A program made the position numbers and the translations under genes. Shown here one piece after another: positions 47,901 through 54,100 of a stretch of 64,000 nt of DNA (within the stretch, counting starts at the first letter, position 1; each line of letters opens with the position of its first letter). The notes below the pieces were generated by a model. That model was not told the origin of the DNA and did not search any database. It saw only the letters and a program-made list of their open reading frames with translations. The stretch comes from Undaria pinnatifida (lineage: Eukaryota; Sar; Phaeophyceae; Laminariales; Alariaceae): the NCBI GenBank assembly GCA_012845835.1, contig JABAKD010000009.1, positions 12,801,955 to 12,865,954 of the forward strand. The letters are read 5' to 3'.

Positions 47901-48063
47901 GTACTGCCTGGCGTCGAAGTTCGTGCTCTCCACGTCCGAAGACCTATCCGCCCCGCGCTGCATGCCGTAGTAGCTCGCCAAAAGCTCCTGCATGCGCCCT
48001 CCTCCTCCACCGCCCGTCCCCGCCATCGCCGCCGCGCGCTCCCCCTCGGCATCGCTGTCGTCG
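13534..48063 (-). CDS. VPS51: VPS51, GARP/EARP tethering complex subunit (15 exons, disrupted assembly)
   Basis: VPS51 is the small scaffold subunit of the GARP and EARP tethering complexes, which capture endosome-derived vesicles at the trans-Golgi network or recycling endosomes. The identity is clear from exon 2 ([20 protein letters not shown], then DTIRKM), near-invariant in the family, and from collinear matches in later exons: FLFQLPQKLEEAVQEGQYAK, SSFGAIQRDCEETIKRLQEK, DWFAAKEP and RRDIDRIFEG. Exons on the minus strand, in order: 48063-47841, 46661-46466, [36821-36695, 36343-36214, 35473-35259, 32861-32293, 31477-31424, 30283-30008, 29688-29649 in the right copy, or 27450-27322, 26968-26839, 26095-25880, 23473-22907, 22091-22038, 20893-20618, 20298-20260 in the left copy], 19624-19344, 18794-18671, 17936-17826, 16734-16554, 15373-15198, 13779-13717 or to the stop at 13534. 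All phases agree when frame-correct versions of the duplicated exons are used, giving about 920 residues; human VPS51 has 782. The first and last exons are uncertain. Confidence 0.85.
13780..15197. repeat. VPS51 intron with (CCCT)n, (AATC)n and R8 repeat
   Basis: A (CTCC)n tract spans about 14038-14300, followed by (CAGT)n and degenerate AATC repeats to about 14540. TAATAGTA motifs cluster at 14615-14665. A GACCC-rich R8 fragment lies at about 14960-15105 (ends CGCGAAAAGCCCTG). AATC-type repeats resume at 15115-15180. No gene is seen on the opposite strand. Confidence 0.75.
15198..15373 (-). CDS. VPS51: VPS51 exon 14
   Basis: VTLSGAVRLSFTADAMLAAV, then FRVALRAFGERARFITLPGP and GFRQVQLDADFLRQ, aligns with the family's [25 protein letters not shown]. 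The acceptor CTATTGGAAG|GT follows a long C tract and fits the phase-1 end of exon 13. The donor CGACAG|GTGACT is phase 0. Confidence 0.8.
15374..16553. repeat. VPS51 intron with G tracts, R4 copy and CAA repeats
   Basis: A 32-base G run lies at 15399-15430, with further runs to 15507. A C-tailed SINE-like R4 copy in minus sense spans about 15508-15690, its tail being the G run on this strand. ACA/CAA triplet repeats lie at 15868-15915 and 16477-16540. No exon was recognised. Confidence 0.65.
16554..16734 (-). CDS. VPS51: VPS51 exon 13
   Basis: EVCAFLGEVRTGTVSV, then a glycine-rich linker and GVRRDIDRIFEG, matches the stretch that in other species precedes the LLSNIQKLFSERIDVF-type helix. 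Acceptor CGCAG|GAA, donor GACG|GTGAGA (phase 1). Confidence 0.7.
16783..16975 (-). repeat. C-tailed SINE-like repeat R4, best copy
   Basis: On the minus strand, after CGGTTCTTGGAAGGATGCAG the repeat passes GTGCTCCGTCCCGGCA, GGGATGCGAGGGTCTA and CATACGACTACGGTCATGCA and ends in TATACCCCCCCC. The same 170-bp order occurs at 15508-15690 and, in part, at 9903, 25600, 34975 and 56455. Every copy meets a C-rich tract at the same end. Class unknown; a SINE with a C-rich tail is one reading. Confidence 0.6.
17176..17825. other. VPS51 intron, low-complexity
   Basis: G runs at 17312-17332 and 17418-17450 and CAAT/CAAC repeats at 17375-17400 and 17530-17640. The Pro/Ser-rich frame here is composition-driven. 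No exon recognised. Confidence 0.5.
17826..17936 (-). CDS. VPS51: VPS51 exon 12
   Basis: VGLDAPPGGGDWFAAKEPLS, then VGETVLDALELAEDSVK, aligns with the DWL..LEPR.VRAVMKRVVED segment of VPS51. Both ends are phase 0 (GTTGAG|GTT and GTCAAG|GTTTGT). Confidence 0.75.
17996..18430. repeat. (TAG)n and (GGT)n triplet arrays
   Basis: An imperfect (TAG)n array spans about 17996-18195, followed by GGT/GGC-rich triplet repeats to about 18430, inside the VPS51 intron between exons 11 and 12. Translations as Val, Ser or Gly runs are not genes. Confidence 0.8.
18671..18794 (-). CDS. VPS51: VPS51 exon 11
   Basis: QLDAVRNRVSAASLRILDHY, then AEATGRGLADALQ, corresponds to the family's LCAEARETARRLLTHYV.. helix. 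Acceptor GGTAG|C and donor TTGCAG|GTGAGG give phases 2 and 0, agreeing with exons 10 and 12. Confidence 0.75.
18795..19343. other. VPS51 intron 10, G-rich
   Basis: Two similar blocks at 18893-18925 and 19060-19095 share GCGG(G)TGGAGTGTAT(C/T)GACG(G/A)CGAGAA, a local duplication of roughly 168 bp spacing. G runs of up to 11 follow. A TTGTACTCATAAAATTCAG fragment at 19029 looks like the tail junction of the R4 repeat. Confidence 0.45.
19344..19624 (-). CDS. VPS51: VPS51 exon 10
   Basis: REYETAVEDEWADGVVAALR and VALLLACLCRGLGTTFVVRV are encoded, matching the family's GVREGLIVGF and LLLLSRLCLDYE-type helices. It ends ATCCTGAGCAG|GTGGGA in phase 2. The start is uncertain: acceptors ending at 19625 and 19616 both keep the frame. 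A glycine-rich insert lies between the two conserved helices. The right copy begins inside this exon. Confidence 0.7.
20163..20202. repeat. Pure G40 homopolymer
   Basis: Forty consecutive G in the left copy. The corresponding part of the right copy (about 29547-29590) reads as G runs of 4 to 10 separated by single T. Potential G-quadruplex; also a likely place for base-calling error. Confidence 0.85.
20300..20540. repeat. (CCCAC/CCCAT)n pentamer array, also at 29700-29890
   Basis: CCATCCCACCCCATCCCACC-type pentamers cluster at about 20395-20480 and identically in the right copy at 29785-29870. A second array with CCCACTCTATCCCACCCTAC units lies at 22640-22870 and 32025-32250. Confidence 0.75.
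21310..21592. repeat. (AAC)n to (CAACAC)n microsatellite
   Basis: A long (AAC)n run grades into (ACCAAC)n hexamers; repeated at about 30712-30975 in the right copy. A similar (ACAAGA)n array is at 26635-26765 and 36005-36140, and (CACCAA)n at 27045-27135 and 36418-36510. All lie in VPS51 introns. Confidence 0.85.
23536..23940. repeat. (GGCA)n followed by (GGGGA)n and (GGGA)n array
   Basis: GGCA tetramers (23548-23602) give way to GGGGA pentamers and GGGA tetramers up to about 23938. The right copy (32936-33320) has the same order with different unit counts. It lies just upstream, in gene sense, of VPS51 exon 6. Confidence 0.9.
24687..24752 (+). tRNA. tRNA-like sequence, probably pseudogene (also 34050-34118)
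   Basis: The right copy has a plausible T-arm (GTGAG, TTCGAGC, CTCGC) and a D-arm-like GGTC/GGCC stem 5 nt apart, with the anticodon-loop-like CTTTGAG between. No acceptor stem pairs. The left copy carries an extra A in the T-arm. Probably a tRNA-derived remnant. Confidence 0.22.
24779..24992. mobile_element. Long-hairpin MITE in VPS51 intron (also 34157-34370)
   Basis: Arms of about 85-90 bp are inverted copies: TATATTATAAAAAATA, ACACTCCAGCTGTGAG, ATGTCGAAACTCAT and GCTGTGTGATACTC on the left, and their complements on the right, with a 35-bp centre. The flanks are AT-rich (TATA), so a TA target duplication is possible but not provable. No coding capacity. Confidence 0.75.
25600..25800 (+). 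repeat. C-tailed SINE-like repeat R4 in VPS51 intron (also 34975-35175)
   Basis: CCTCCGTCCCGGCGTTTTAG, GATGCGAGGACCCATGGCC, AAGACTACGGACATGCATAA and a C13 tail followed by A10 match the R4 family in plus sense. The 5' part (GCGGGCGGCGACTGCCGCCC) differs from the best copy and forms a strong hairpin. Confidence 0.55.
27706..28283. mobile_element. CAGGG-ended repeat R8 with GGGTC arrays, left copy
   Basis: The ends CAGGGCTTCTCACGGGT and ACCCGTAAAAAGCCCTG are inverted repeats. The interior alternates (GGGTC)n/(GACCC)n pentamers with TTTGAAACCCTCCTG-like spacers. A second CAGGGTTCTCTTGGGTCGG start at 27921 suggests a nested or duplicated unit. CAGGG...CCCTG ends recall hAT elements, but no 8-bp duplication is visible. 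Confidence 0.6.
28400..28899. other. Assembly gap of exactly 500 N
   Basis: The round length points to a placeholder rather than a measured gap. The left side ends inside the first bases of the LTR, and the right side starts within VPS51 exon 10 sequence already present at 19512. Confidence 0.98.
28900..37776 (-). CDS. VPS51: VPS51 exons 3-9 and part of 10, right copy
   Basis: Exon 3 (36821-36695), exon 4 (36343-36214) and exon 5 (35473-35259) are in frame here and read NRSKMDKLVRVRRLLKRLNF, YFTITKDILHKHSHVSSFGA and LKDRYVGAHRLQLLAFLSAS. Exon 6 (32861-32293) encodes TVQLYAQLFQ, a Gln run, an Ala run and SSVDKFFDLLYAKVEQ, but has one extra C in a poly-G/C run. Exon 7 (31477-31424) reads VHLARRAKDFAQEFKRGQ. 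Exon 8 is 30283-30008. Mini-exon 9 (29688-29649) has one extra base. The copy starts inside exon 10 at the end of the gap, so it lacks the 3' part of that exon. Confidence 0.75.
37074..37658. mobile_element. CAGGG-ended repeat R8, right copy
   Basis: Same element as at 27706-28283, seven bases longer because the GGGTC array differs in length. It ends 77 bp before the 5' LTR of the gypsy element, inside the same VPS51 intron. Confidence 0.6.
37736..38167 (+). repeat. 5' LTR of the gypsy element
   Basis: 432 bp, from TGGGGAAGACAGGG to AGACCAGGTTCCATA. It differs from the 3' LTR by two substitutions seen by eye (positions 3 and about 21). ACATATAAG at 37961 is a possible TATA-like element. It starts with TG but ends TA rather than the usual CA. 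Confidence 0.92.
38169..38186 (+). promoter_or_regulatory. Primer-binding site
   Basis: TGGTGACCACCGTCGGAA lies one base after the LTR and starts with TGG, the complement of a tRNA CCA end. The primer tRNA was not identified. Confidence 0.6.
38245..39999 (+). CDS. gag: Gag polyprotein of the gypsy element (584 aa)
   Basis: Structural protein forming the particle that packages element RNA. The amino half is disordered, with four imperfect repeats of LTARNTSAVEALP-type sequence around residues 190-245. Residues of roughly 270-450 resemble a retrotransposon capsid domain (FLAYLVADHAAS, NWKEWVNAFTNLF, QGSSESVDSYGLRV). The carboxyl end has a basic stretch and CDYPMCRHRNSHSRPDC, a C-x4-C-x5-H-x4-C array, looser than the usual C-x2-C-x4-H-x4-C zinc knuckle. 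The frame ends at UGA (39997-39999), and the same frame stays open into pol. The start ATG is the first in the leader. Confidence 0.88.
   Translation: MPRSGARSKKSRGKARKASPSPEEPTPALAGNSFAALAPTDQGGPAVDDEEQRDAADEAGAPSTTPVSSAVEEGSSLAEDILAAPSALPSHDPVRVETAAFLKKCMLDGTTPPSWVLEMVLPDSRKPVSGPSDEKVDEVREVPQPQQNLDVVFERVQHSTTLATPIQQQSSSSDSSRTSHPDQSQPDPPTARNTSAVEALPANPLTARNTSAVEALPTNPLTARTTSAVEAPRTARITSAVAPPSPTHNHNEDPKFSIKKSDMPASLKLHGLPTEDVPEIMALFHAHIRLHVPDGASDSVIDRHAVRFLAYLVADHAASTMNQIQCGTLEWRTDKELAQLNTEAVDVRAPRNWKEWVNAFTNLFSPVNRIVLLARTVSTLKQGSSESVDSYGLRVTQAYARLLAEAKRTAPVNVSPYQHAWQTSLMASFEAGLIPHVRLELIREDPSLTYQASRTRAKKHETNALRAAPTPSPTTYASAVAGTSPGPNRQLITSMAKLEKAISSNLTAARGRERRVTFEPATYGSTDKRGRSPGSDAGRSRKPKVTSGDECDYPMCRHRNSHSRPDCRLAKMHERDGIVVTKKP
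39997..40028 (+). promoter_or_regulatory. Candidate stop-codon readthrough signal between gag and pol
   Basis: The gag stop is TGA followed by CGG. No other stop occurs in this frame through to pol. A perfect 6-bp stem, CCGGTT at 40011-40016 and AACCGG at 40023-40028 with loop ACCTCA, begins 11 nt after the stop; a G-U pair can extend it. UGA with a following C plus a stem-loop about 8 nt downstream is a known class of readthrough signal in RNA viruses. Its function here is inference. Confidence 0.55.
40000..43311 (+). CDS. pol: Pol: protease, reverse transcriptase, RNase H (ends at internal UAG)
   Basis: The frame continues from gag; the first ATG is at 40099, and residues are counted from it. 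Protease: the catalytic triad position reads D161-T162-A163 (family norm D-[ST]-G), followed by SSADGSPLKILGYV and GPDIMLLDN. Reverse transcriptase from about residue 480: FCVDYRSTINKN, LPFGIANAP and the catalytic YMDD at 632-635. RNase H has HVDAS (D785) and TDHAALRYL. After it come the two histidines of the integrase zinc finger (HDHVLSGGH) and then TAG at 43309-43311. The frame stays open beyond that stop. Confidence 0.9.
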   Translation, partial: RGPRRLPQTGSGSRQTRITKPAVETIARSASVAVASAGRPSSKRRDKCGRTKSSTPLASTHAKQVHADNQSNTVTDLENKQQVPSVLAVPRGVGPAVEAASRVEKSSQRRNDTFSPSMVPQALYVSAASRKLNEKIKHHVLLSCNANRETHFDAFHASAMSGYPRYPTALSSTSKRVRVNARVNDYPAHNVTIDTATDVPCISVHFVQTHPTMKDTQIFAVPPGAINLSSADGSPLKILGYVRFQLTLGDITLPVEALVLPSLGPDIMLLDNTIMGAFGGVLDWSTEQLSFKTSQVTIKASHRRVDFTARPENTATAQCSVVTVNTDVESVPVLLRHKCCIPPESEMAVQVVSATAPTETTAALIEPLIVTFEDIESSAVPEAFQNMIVARTVSHWSAADKTAVVQIANPSHQYVYLKRNTLLGHIAPVSVALNKTTSAIQTDSKTTESTRNELRAALTRAFDKTTFTPAECEQVLTLCTKYRSVFSLSPQELGKCTLAEATFPLEPGTRPVNRTPYRANPRVQETIDKCVNQMEQEGIIEQRPSPWGSAVTIVAKSDGTPRFCVDYRSTINKNLIKKSWPMPNLESHLDTVGGARYITVCDVQNAYHQIPVAESEQDKTAFVTQNGKWVFKRLPFGIANAPFLFSRIMSLAFAHFGPKSGLLVYMDDCICCSSTWTGHLQLLENMFKALQAAGLTLKPSKVQFGPREVKYLGHILTADGIRIGEDRVKAIVDLPTPKTIKELRSVLGMVNFVRKFIPNLAGIIAPLVALTKKEAAKEVAKRWRPEHDQAYATVKQLLTQAPVLQFPDFSKDFAIHVDASEPGAGAFLAQQKDDDLVIIAYFSQRFNDSQRHYSATLKECYAVVLAIQHWRPYLWGRHFVCVTDHAALRYLYSMQDTSNMLTRWAIALQSFDFTVQHKPGKLHVVPDTLSRMFAFEHQQEVAVPSLAPICRNVPDDPKLQTARVPRPYQISADKLDNLEPVRSDRELFSVKSVFVSATNVFMSVDQEKLRSAQRVEYRRYIDYIQHADAPLPEKETKTTMSYYSVQDGLLFKSYLPGYLRKRSTFRDQLVVPEALVGLILHAYHDHVLSGGHLASRPTYEKIR
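43312..44721 (+). CDS. Integrase and chromodomain-like tail (pol continuation after UAG)
   Basis: Same frame as the upstream pol and open for 469 codons; the first internal ATG is only at 43525, so an independent start would lose the CxxC half of the zinc finger. Residues from 43312: KYWRPTISRDVREW, C-x2-C of the HHCC finger (CEKCQAC), catalytic D74 (MMDHLTRF), D114 (HSDQGPEF) and E150 (VSERVH), a DD35E spacing. A GPY/F-like module follows (LLLPWRGPYVV, VVYRVRL). From about residue 365, YFVDRVVDHKRGPGRP, KYRLRLRGYGPESDLEYRAD and ELIAAYR follow the chromodomain pattern, though Trp positions are replaced. Confidence 0.85.
   Translation, partial: KYWRPTISRDVREWCEKCQACQRRKTAHNRPKLPTGHLPVERPFQRISVDLVEYKSVSTSAAGIECKYVLSMMDHLTRFAVLLPVRNKTAETVANAIIERIISIFGPPETLHSDQGPEFENKVIYQLQQILGYKKTRTTPYRPQGNSVSERVHSTMHSMLAMHSAIDQSNWATLLPFVQLAHNTSFSATMHETPFFLMFGRQPRLPVDIILGIPHVGRTADTDELAQNTRDNLQIAFELARRNLTERADKQAEQNSKLKPYPVFKPGQEVLVYRPYQDSDGPNPKLLLPWRGPYVVCSQLSPVVYRVRLTNDTREVSVHLAHIKPYHQRETPPAPQFEKLAELFLGKPIPLPELDHPDAAQPKIESYFVDRVVDHKRGPGRPSPHNYKYRLRLRGYGPESDLEYRADEIPQCHELIAAYRAQKGLQLAITSPSSPPLPSLGKRKRIVGRDEHELRQRKIDSQMLRGVTE
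44722..45490 (+). other. 3' untranslated stretch of the gypsy element
   Basis: About 770 bp between the pol stop and the polypurine tract. Open frames of 71-98 codons on either strand show no recognised domain, and no envelope-like gene is visible. Confidence 0.6.
45491..45502 (+). promoter_or_regulatory. Polypurine tract
   Basis: AGAGGGGGGTGA lies immediately before the 3' LTR, in the position used to prime plus-strand DNA synthesis. Confidence 0.75.
45503..45934 (+). repeat. 3' LTR of the gypsy element
   Basis: 432 bp, TGTGGAAGACAGGG to AGACCAGGTTCCATA. Same length as the 5' LTR, with two differences seen. Confidence 0.92.
46466..46661 (-). CDS. VPS51: VPS51 exon 2, family signature
   Basis: [20 protein letters not shown] and [20 protein letters not shown] are encoded here. 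The [24 protein letters not shown] block is the most conserved part of VPS51 and starts the coiled-coil bundle that joins the other GARP subunits. Acceptor CAAAAG|GTG and donor GAGG|GTGAGT set phases 0 and 1. The next intron (36822-46465) is 9.6 kb and contains the LTR retrotransposon. Confidence 0.92.
46662..47840. repeat. VPS51 intron 1 with (CTGT)n array
   Basis: (TGTC/TGCC)n repeats lie at about 47715-47810 with C/T-rich sequence beyond, upstream (in gene sense) a G-run at 46964-46987. No exon or opposite-strand gene recognised. Confidence 0.6.
47841..48063 (-). CDS. VPS51: VPS51 exon 1 (first recognised)
   Basis: Acceptor TTGTTGTTCAG precedes SDDSDAEGERAAAMAGTG, then MQELLASYYGMQRG and FDARQYVRGLLQKEKVETLL, which corresponds to the YYG and FD..Y..L..E elements of the family's amino terminus. 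It ends ATG|GTGAGA in phase 0. Either a short upstream exon supplies the start, or translation begins at the internal ATG at 48026-48024. I favour the upstream exon because of the good acceptor, but could not find it. Confidence 0.75.
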
Positions 48064-49586
48064 CTGAACAACAACGATGTCAGGAGGCATGTCAAGCAAT
48101 GAAAAACGTACGCTGTCAAGGGAATGGGGTCGAGGGTTCCACACTAGCACCCAGTGAGTCTGGTGGCAAGTCAAGGCAAATCCATCAAGGCAACTTTGCT
48201 AACTGACAAGGGCTTTATGCTCAGTCAGTCCCCTGGCGTCTGCGGTGAGTAACGGAAGACGCAGAAAAAAGCCACGTGGGGAAACACAGGAACACGCACG
48301 CAAAGAGAGGGGCATGCATTGTTGTTGCTGTAGTTGTTGTGTGCAGGAAGCCATTTTAGAATCACACCCAACCTTTTTGGGAAAAATTGCCATGGAATTT
48401 GTATGGGATCGTTTTGGCAGTTCTAAAAGGGTTTGGGGGCCATGTGTTGCGAACCTAACACACATGCGGAAACATTAAAAAAAAAAAAAAAAAAACGACC
48501 AGTGCGATCATACCAAAGGAAGAGCGTGCGGCAGCATGATACGAGTATCGCTATAGCACGATGCTGCACGTGCGTCGTATGCACAGCTCCTTGCTTGATC
48601 GTGGTTCAGCGTTCAAACACACACCCTACTCCCTGCTCCCGTCTCGTAGTAGCATACCTGTGGTACTAATCATATGACACCCATAACTCGGACTATTAAT
48701 ACGAGTACTGTTTCGTGCTCCCGGTGGTGCAATCGTGAGTTTTTTTAACATGTTTTTCTCCCGAAGTCCCAATAGGACCAGGCGAAGGTGTTCAGAGAGA
48801 CACGAGACACGCATGATGTCAAACCACATCACTGATTTGGAACAAAAACCTGTGCTGCGGCGATGGAGTACGAAGTACGAAGTACGAACGAGTACGACTA
48901 CGGCGAAATGCGTGGGCTCTTGGATTGAATGCCTGAAGAACTACCGGGCATTTATTACAGTATTAATAGTATTATTACGATGGATTGTTGGTTTGGTCGT
49001 ACGCGTACGAAGTAAAGTATGTGGGCCGTTCTTCGTTGGGAACCGCATACAGGAGGGAGGGAATGCTGCGGCGGCGAAGCTTCGCTTCGCCGTGATATAC
49101 TGTGAACGCCAGCCGGAACACGAGACAAGCGTGCAAATACGGGTTGTGCCTTCGACTTTCGACTCGACTGATACAGTAGCAGTGCGGACAGCAGCAGCAA
49201 CAGCAGTGCTGACAATAATTCTCCGCGCAAACCGTGTGAGGGCGAGGGGGAGGGTGCGTTGATAGAACGTTTCCTAGTCTAACACAGCAATCGCTTCTAG
49301 CGACAATTTTTCGCGAGATCTCCACTACAGAAACACGAATGCAAGGCGCAATGAGTACAGCACTAACCTATCATGTTTGAGCAGAGCTGCATCGGTCATC
49401 CTGCTCATCGGTCCTGTCGTGGCTCCGCAAGTTTTGGTGCTTCTGCAAGCGGTGGGTCCTGAAATCGTCCCATTATAAAAACGCCAACGGTAGAACATTC
49501 AACTCCCAAGCGTCCCGCTGACCCCAGCTGCTGGAAAGGTTGCAAAGTGCACATTCTGAAGTGCCGAGAGAGCACGCCCGGGAGCC
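48064..49586. promoter_or_regulatory. Shared 5' region between VPS51 and AP2M1
   Basis: About 1.5 kb separates the first recognised VPS51 exon (minus) from the AP2M1 start (plus), so both promoters must lie here. It contains an A17 run at 48478-48494, a GGCGAAGCTTCGCTTCGCC near-palindrome at 49072-49091, and CGAAGTACGAAGTACGAACG direct repeats near 48870-48895. No TATA box is convincing. A small 5' exon of VPS51 is expected here. Confidence 0.5.
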
Positions 49587-51116
49587 ATGATCTCCGCGAT
49601 TTTGATCATCAATCGCAAGGGGGAGATCATCATCAGCCGTTTCTACAGGTGGGTTCGCGAGAACAATCAGCTGCCTCGCGGCATATGCCATAGAACTCGA
49701 GCTACTCAACTCGCTTTCGTGCTTTGGGCGGTTTTCGAACTGTGGGTCTGTCGTTGGGTTCGTTCGGTCTTGGGACTCGAGCTCTTCCGATGCAGTACAC
49801 AGCAGCTCTTTCTTCTTGCATCGTCCACCGTGACAAGCTGAGAGCACAAGCGCAGAACGAACAAGGGTTGCGTTCGAAACTTGGCTGCTTTTCACTGTGT
49901 GCTGCATTCGCCAGAAAATACAGCAGTAAGCTCATTTCCGAGCTCTCTTCTTTCTCTTCTCTATCTGCCGAGAACCACCCTCCTAATGCGCCAACTCTTT
50001 CTCATTCAACAGTTAGTCAGTCAACTTCGAGCGTGTGTCCATGCTTGTTGCATTCCGGCATGTCTGCTGCTACTCGTTCGTACTGGCTCGTGTACTCGTA
50101 GAGATATGATGGAATGGAGCCGTGACATAGCTTTACTTAAGGTTGCAGCATTGTTGATGTTATCATCAATAATATTACTTGTCGCACCCCCCTTTTGCTT
50201 TGGCTGCTGTTGTCCCGAGTACTCGTATGATGTGTACTGGCTTGTCCACGACCCTCTTCGTAGGTTTACTCGATCTCGGGTACAACCCCACGTACAGAGT
50301 AAAAGCCCACCATGAGTCGATCTCCCTGTGGTCATCGCGGGGGTTAGTTCGTGCCGGAGCGGTTGCTCCTACCGCGCTATGTACCGCCGGATGGAGGTCG
50401 ACGAAAATGCCCCGTGAACAGACCAAAAGCCACTCTTCTCGCCGACTGCTGGCGCACATGTTGCACACATGCATGGGCAGTCCGCTTTTGCCAGATCTTC
50501 CATGTTTTACGTTTACGCGACAGAAGGTCCTGCTCTGCCAGACAGATAGCTTATCAGCTTCCCGCATGATCTGATATGATACCTTCGTGAAGAGTGTGAT
50601 GGAGGCATGGGGGCTCAAACGAAATGCACGTGGCAGGGCGGGCGAGATGTTCTAGCCAACCCTCGTGGTCCCTGTAGCGAAACTGCGCTGTCGTGTCAAC
50701 GGCGGAGCCCATGGTATGGGGTGCGCGCGCTCAGAGAATGTATCTTGGGGCGAAATAAGCGCCGCTCGCGCTATTCTATGCGGCGCTGCTCATACGCTGT
50801 TTTGGGTAGAAGCGTCTCCTCCCTCCCGCGCCCTCCCCCCCTCCCTCCCTCTCTCCCTCCCTCCCTCCCTCCCTCCCTCGACGGCCATTTTTTTGCACCG
50901 TTAGTGTTGCGAAACGTCGCCGTCAACTTTTTTTTTTTTTGTCCCCTCCGGCGGATGGGGAAAAATAAAGCTCAAGCTCACCACACTTCCACGTATTTTC
51001 AAACACACACGTCGTGTGTCGATTTAACTCAATTGCGTTCGCAATCCAGCGCTAGCTGGCGTGTCCTTCGGTTCCCGCGCGCCGCCGTCAACGTTTGGAG
51101 CAGCAAAACGGTGAAT

Positions 51117-51177
<61 letters not shown>

Positions 51178-54100
51178 CGTTGTTGGTGTTGGTGTTGGTG
51201 TTGGTGTTGTCGTCGTTGTTGTAGCTGCTGTGGCTGTTGTTGTTGATGACGACGTTACTGCTGCTGCATGCTGCTGGCGTGCGGTATATATCTCACCCTC
51301 GATAATCTCGCGACACACTCTCGACCTTTGCTTTGTTGCGCGGCCGCCCGCCTCCACACGCCCCCCCCCCCCCCCCCCCCCGCCCCTCTTCGTCGCCGCC
51401 TACTGCAACACCCCAATTTACACATACATCAATCACTGCCTACTGGTGCATTCATTCGTGACCGATTTTTGCTGGATAGTACGGCTGGCGGTGCGTAAAA
51501 TCATCGTGTCGTGACATACATACACCAATGCGTGTCATACTGGTGTGTACATCTGTGGCGCACGCTTGCTGCATGGTATGCATTGCGGCACGCGGGTCAT
51601 ACATATCGTGACGGCTGCCCTGCTCGGGGTATGCGGTACGCTTCATGTCTGTGGTGTATGGTGCTGCTTCGTACACGTATGTCGTCCGTGTCGTGATGGC
51701 TACCATAGGATGACTACCACCGTGCGTTGACAGAAAGGGATGCGCTTCGCTTGCTGATTGATACGCGTGTGCGTTTTCTTGCGAGCAGAGATGACGCCAT
51801 AAGGGCGGCCGCTGACGCGTTCCGGCTGAAGGTCATCGCCTCCAAGGAGACAGGGTCGGCGCCGCCCGTCAAGCTGGTGAGAGGGATGAGAGGAATGTTG
51901 AATGCTCACAAGGAACACACATCGCGTACAACACAGCACTTTTTCGTACACAGCTCACACACAGCAGTTCCCCATTTATTCGGGCGTGTGTTTTGTGTTT
52001 GCTTGTGGGCGTTGGCGGTTGCACTACACGGCAACAACAACAACAACAACAACGACGACGCTTGCTTGCTTGACTTGTTCGCTTGCTTGACTTGCTCGCT
52101 TGCTTGCTTGCTTGCTCGCTTGCTTGCTTGCTTGCTTGCTTGTGTGCTTTCACTTGCTCGCTTACTCGCTTGCTTGCTTGCTTTCCGCCCCGCACCTCGC
52201 CGGTTTTTCGCCGGGAATGTCATTGTGTCTCTATTTGGCCGTTGACACTATTTTTCCTACAATAAACCAAATTTAAACCAGACATGAACCCAACTTAAAC
52301 CAAAATGAGCCGAATACGAACCAAACTGAATCAAGCTGAGCAAAAAAACATGGAACAAGAAGTACGGCACCAGTAGATGAAATTGAAGCACGCACGAACG
52401 AAATCTGATACACCCCGCCCCGGCCCAATTGGGCCTTCGGTTTGCGCCCTTGCCTGCCTATTTTTTTCTTCTGCAGCTGGACGGCAACAGCTTCCTGTAC
52501 ACGAGGCACCTCAACCTGTACCTGGTGGCGGTGACACGAGGCAACGTCAATCCGGCCATGGTCTTCGAGTTTCTTTACCAGAAGATTCGCATCTTCAAGG
52601 CTTACTTCAAGCGCGATTTTGACGAGGACACCTTGCGCAACAACATGACGCTCATCCTCGAGCTCATGGACGGTGAGCTAGCTAGTGATTAATTGGGGCT
52701 GCTTGAAGGGGGGAAGGGGGGGCGTACCGCGAGAGAAATCCTTGTTGTTTCGTTTCGATTCACCAAAGGTGTTTTTCGTTGTTATGCTCGCAGCCGTGGT
52801 GCCAAGAAAGAAAGACGTCGGCGACGTCGTTTTCAAAAAAAAAAAAAAAGTTCCGTTTATTGTCTTCGTTCGTTCTGCTCCAGTGTCAATGAGATCTAAA
52901 GGGTAGCACCATAAAATCGCCCAACGAACGGTTGTCATAACCGTTTTGTTTGCCAATCAACGCGTACGAAGCACGGGGCACACGTTTTTGCTTCGCGCCC
53001 TTGACTCCCGTCCGTGCGGGAACGGGCGGATCTGTCTGACCCAGCTAACATGCTATTGCAATCATTACAGACAACGCCGACTTTTTCGACGACCTCCTGT
53101 GTCTTCCTGTCTCTCACTACCGCCCTCTCTTTTTCTCCATCTCCCGCTTCATTTTCCTATTTCTTCCCCTTCCCCCCCCCCCCCCCGCCCCCCCTCCCCT
53201 CCTCCTACCTCCCTACGCCCCCCTCCTTGCTATTGTACTCGTTGATGCCTATAGAAACGATGGACTACGGCTACCCTCAGATCCTTTCGATCGATGTGCT
53301 CCGGACGTACATCAACCTCGGCACGATACGCTCGCTGGACGGTGACCCTCAGGAGACGGGGCAGCTGACGAGCCAGATCACGGGGGCCATCGACTGGAGA
53401 CGAGAAGGCATCCGACACAGAAAGAACGAGGTGCTTTTTTGTGTGTGTTTTGGTTCGGGTTTGGTTTTGCGTTCGTGATATAATTGTTTTTGTATTTCGT
53501 GGTGTGTTTTGGTGGAGTGGTGGGTTGTGAGTTTGCTCTGTGCAATGCTATGCTTTGCTGTGCTGCGCTGTGCTGTGTATTACTGTTCACGCAGAAGAGC
53601 TAAACCTTTTTTTTGCTTCTTGCGGCGGTGTTGCCTTGTGCAGGTGTACATCGACGTGCTTGAGTCGGTGAACCTCCTCATGTCCTCTAACGGGGCTGTG
53701 CTGCGAAATGACGTGAGCGGCAAGGTCATCATGAAGACCCTCCTGTCCGGTAGGTTGCGTCGCGCTCCCCAACTTTTTTTTTTCAGCGGCGCTCACAATC
53801 GGAACTTACGCTTGCGCTACGATCAGCGCCCCAATGAATCGCCGGTGGGCGCCCCCTCCTCCCCCCCCCCCCCCCCCATCCCCCCCTACCCCACCGCCCC
53901 CCCCCCCGCCCCGCTTTCCCCAGCTCACCCACCCGCCCACCCACCTCCCCCCCGTCTCGAACGGAGTGCGTGGCCAATGGTCTAAATACCTAAAGCAAGC
54001 AACTCATGAGTACGCCCGCCCGCCCCACACACACCCTACGCCGCCTCCCTGGATACGTCATGCTCCAATTTCGACATGTCACCGCGCTGACCTGTAGTTC

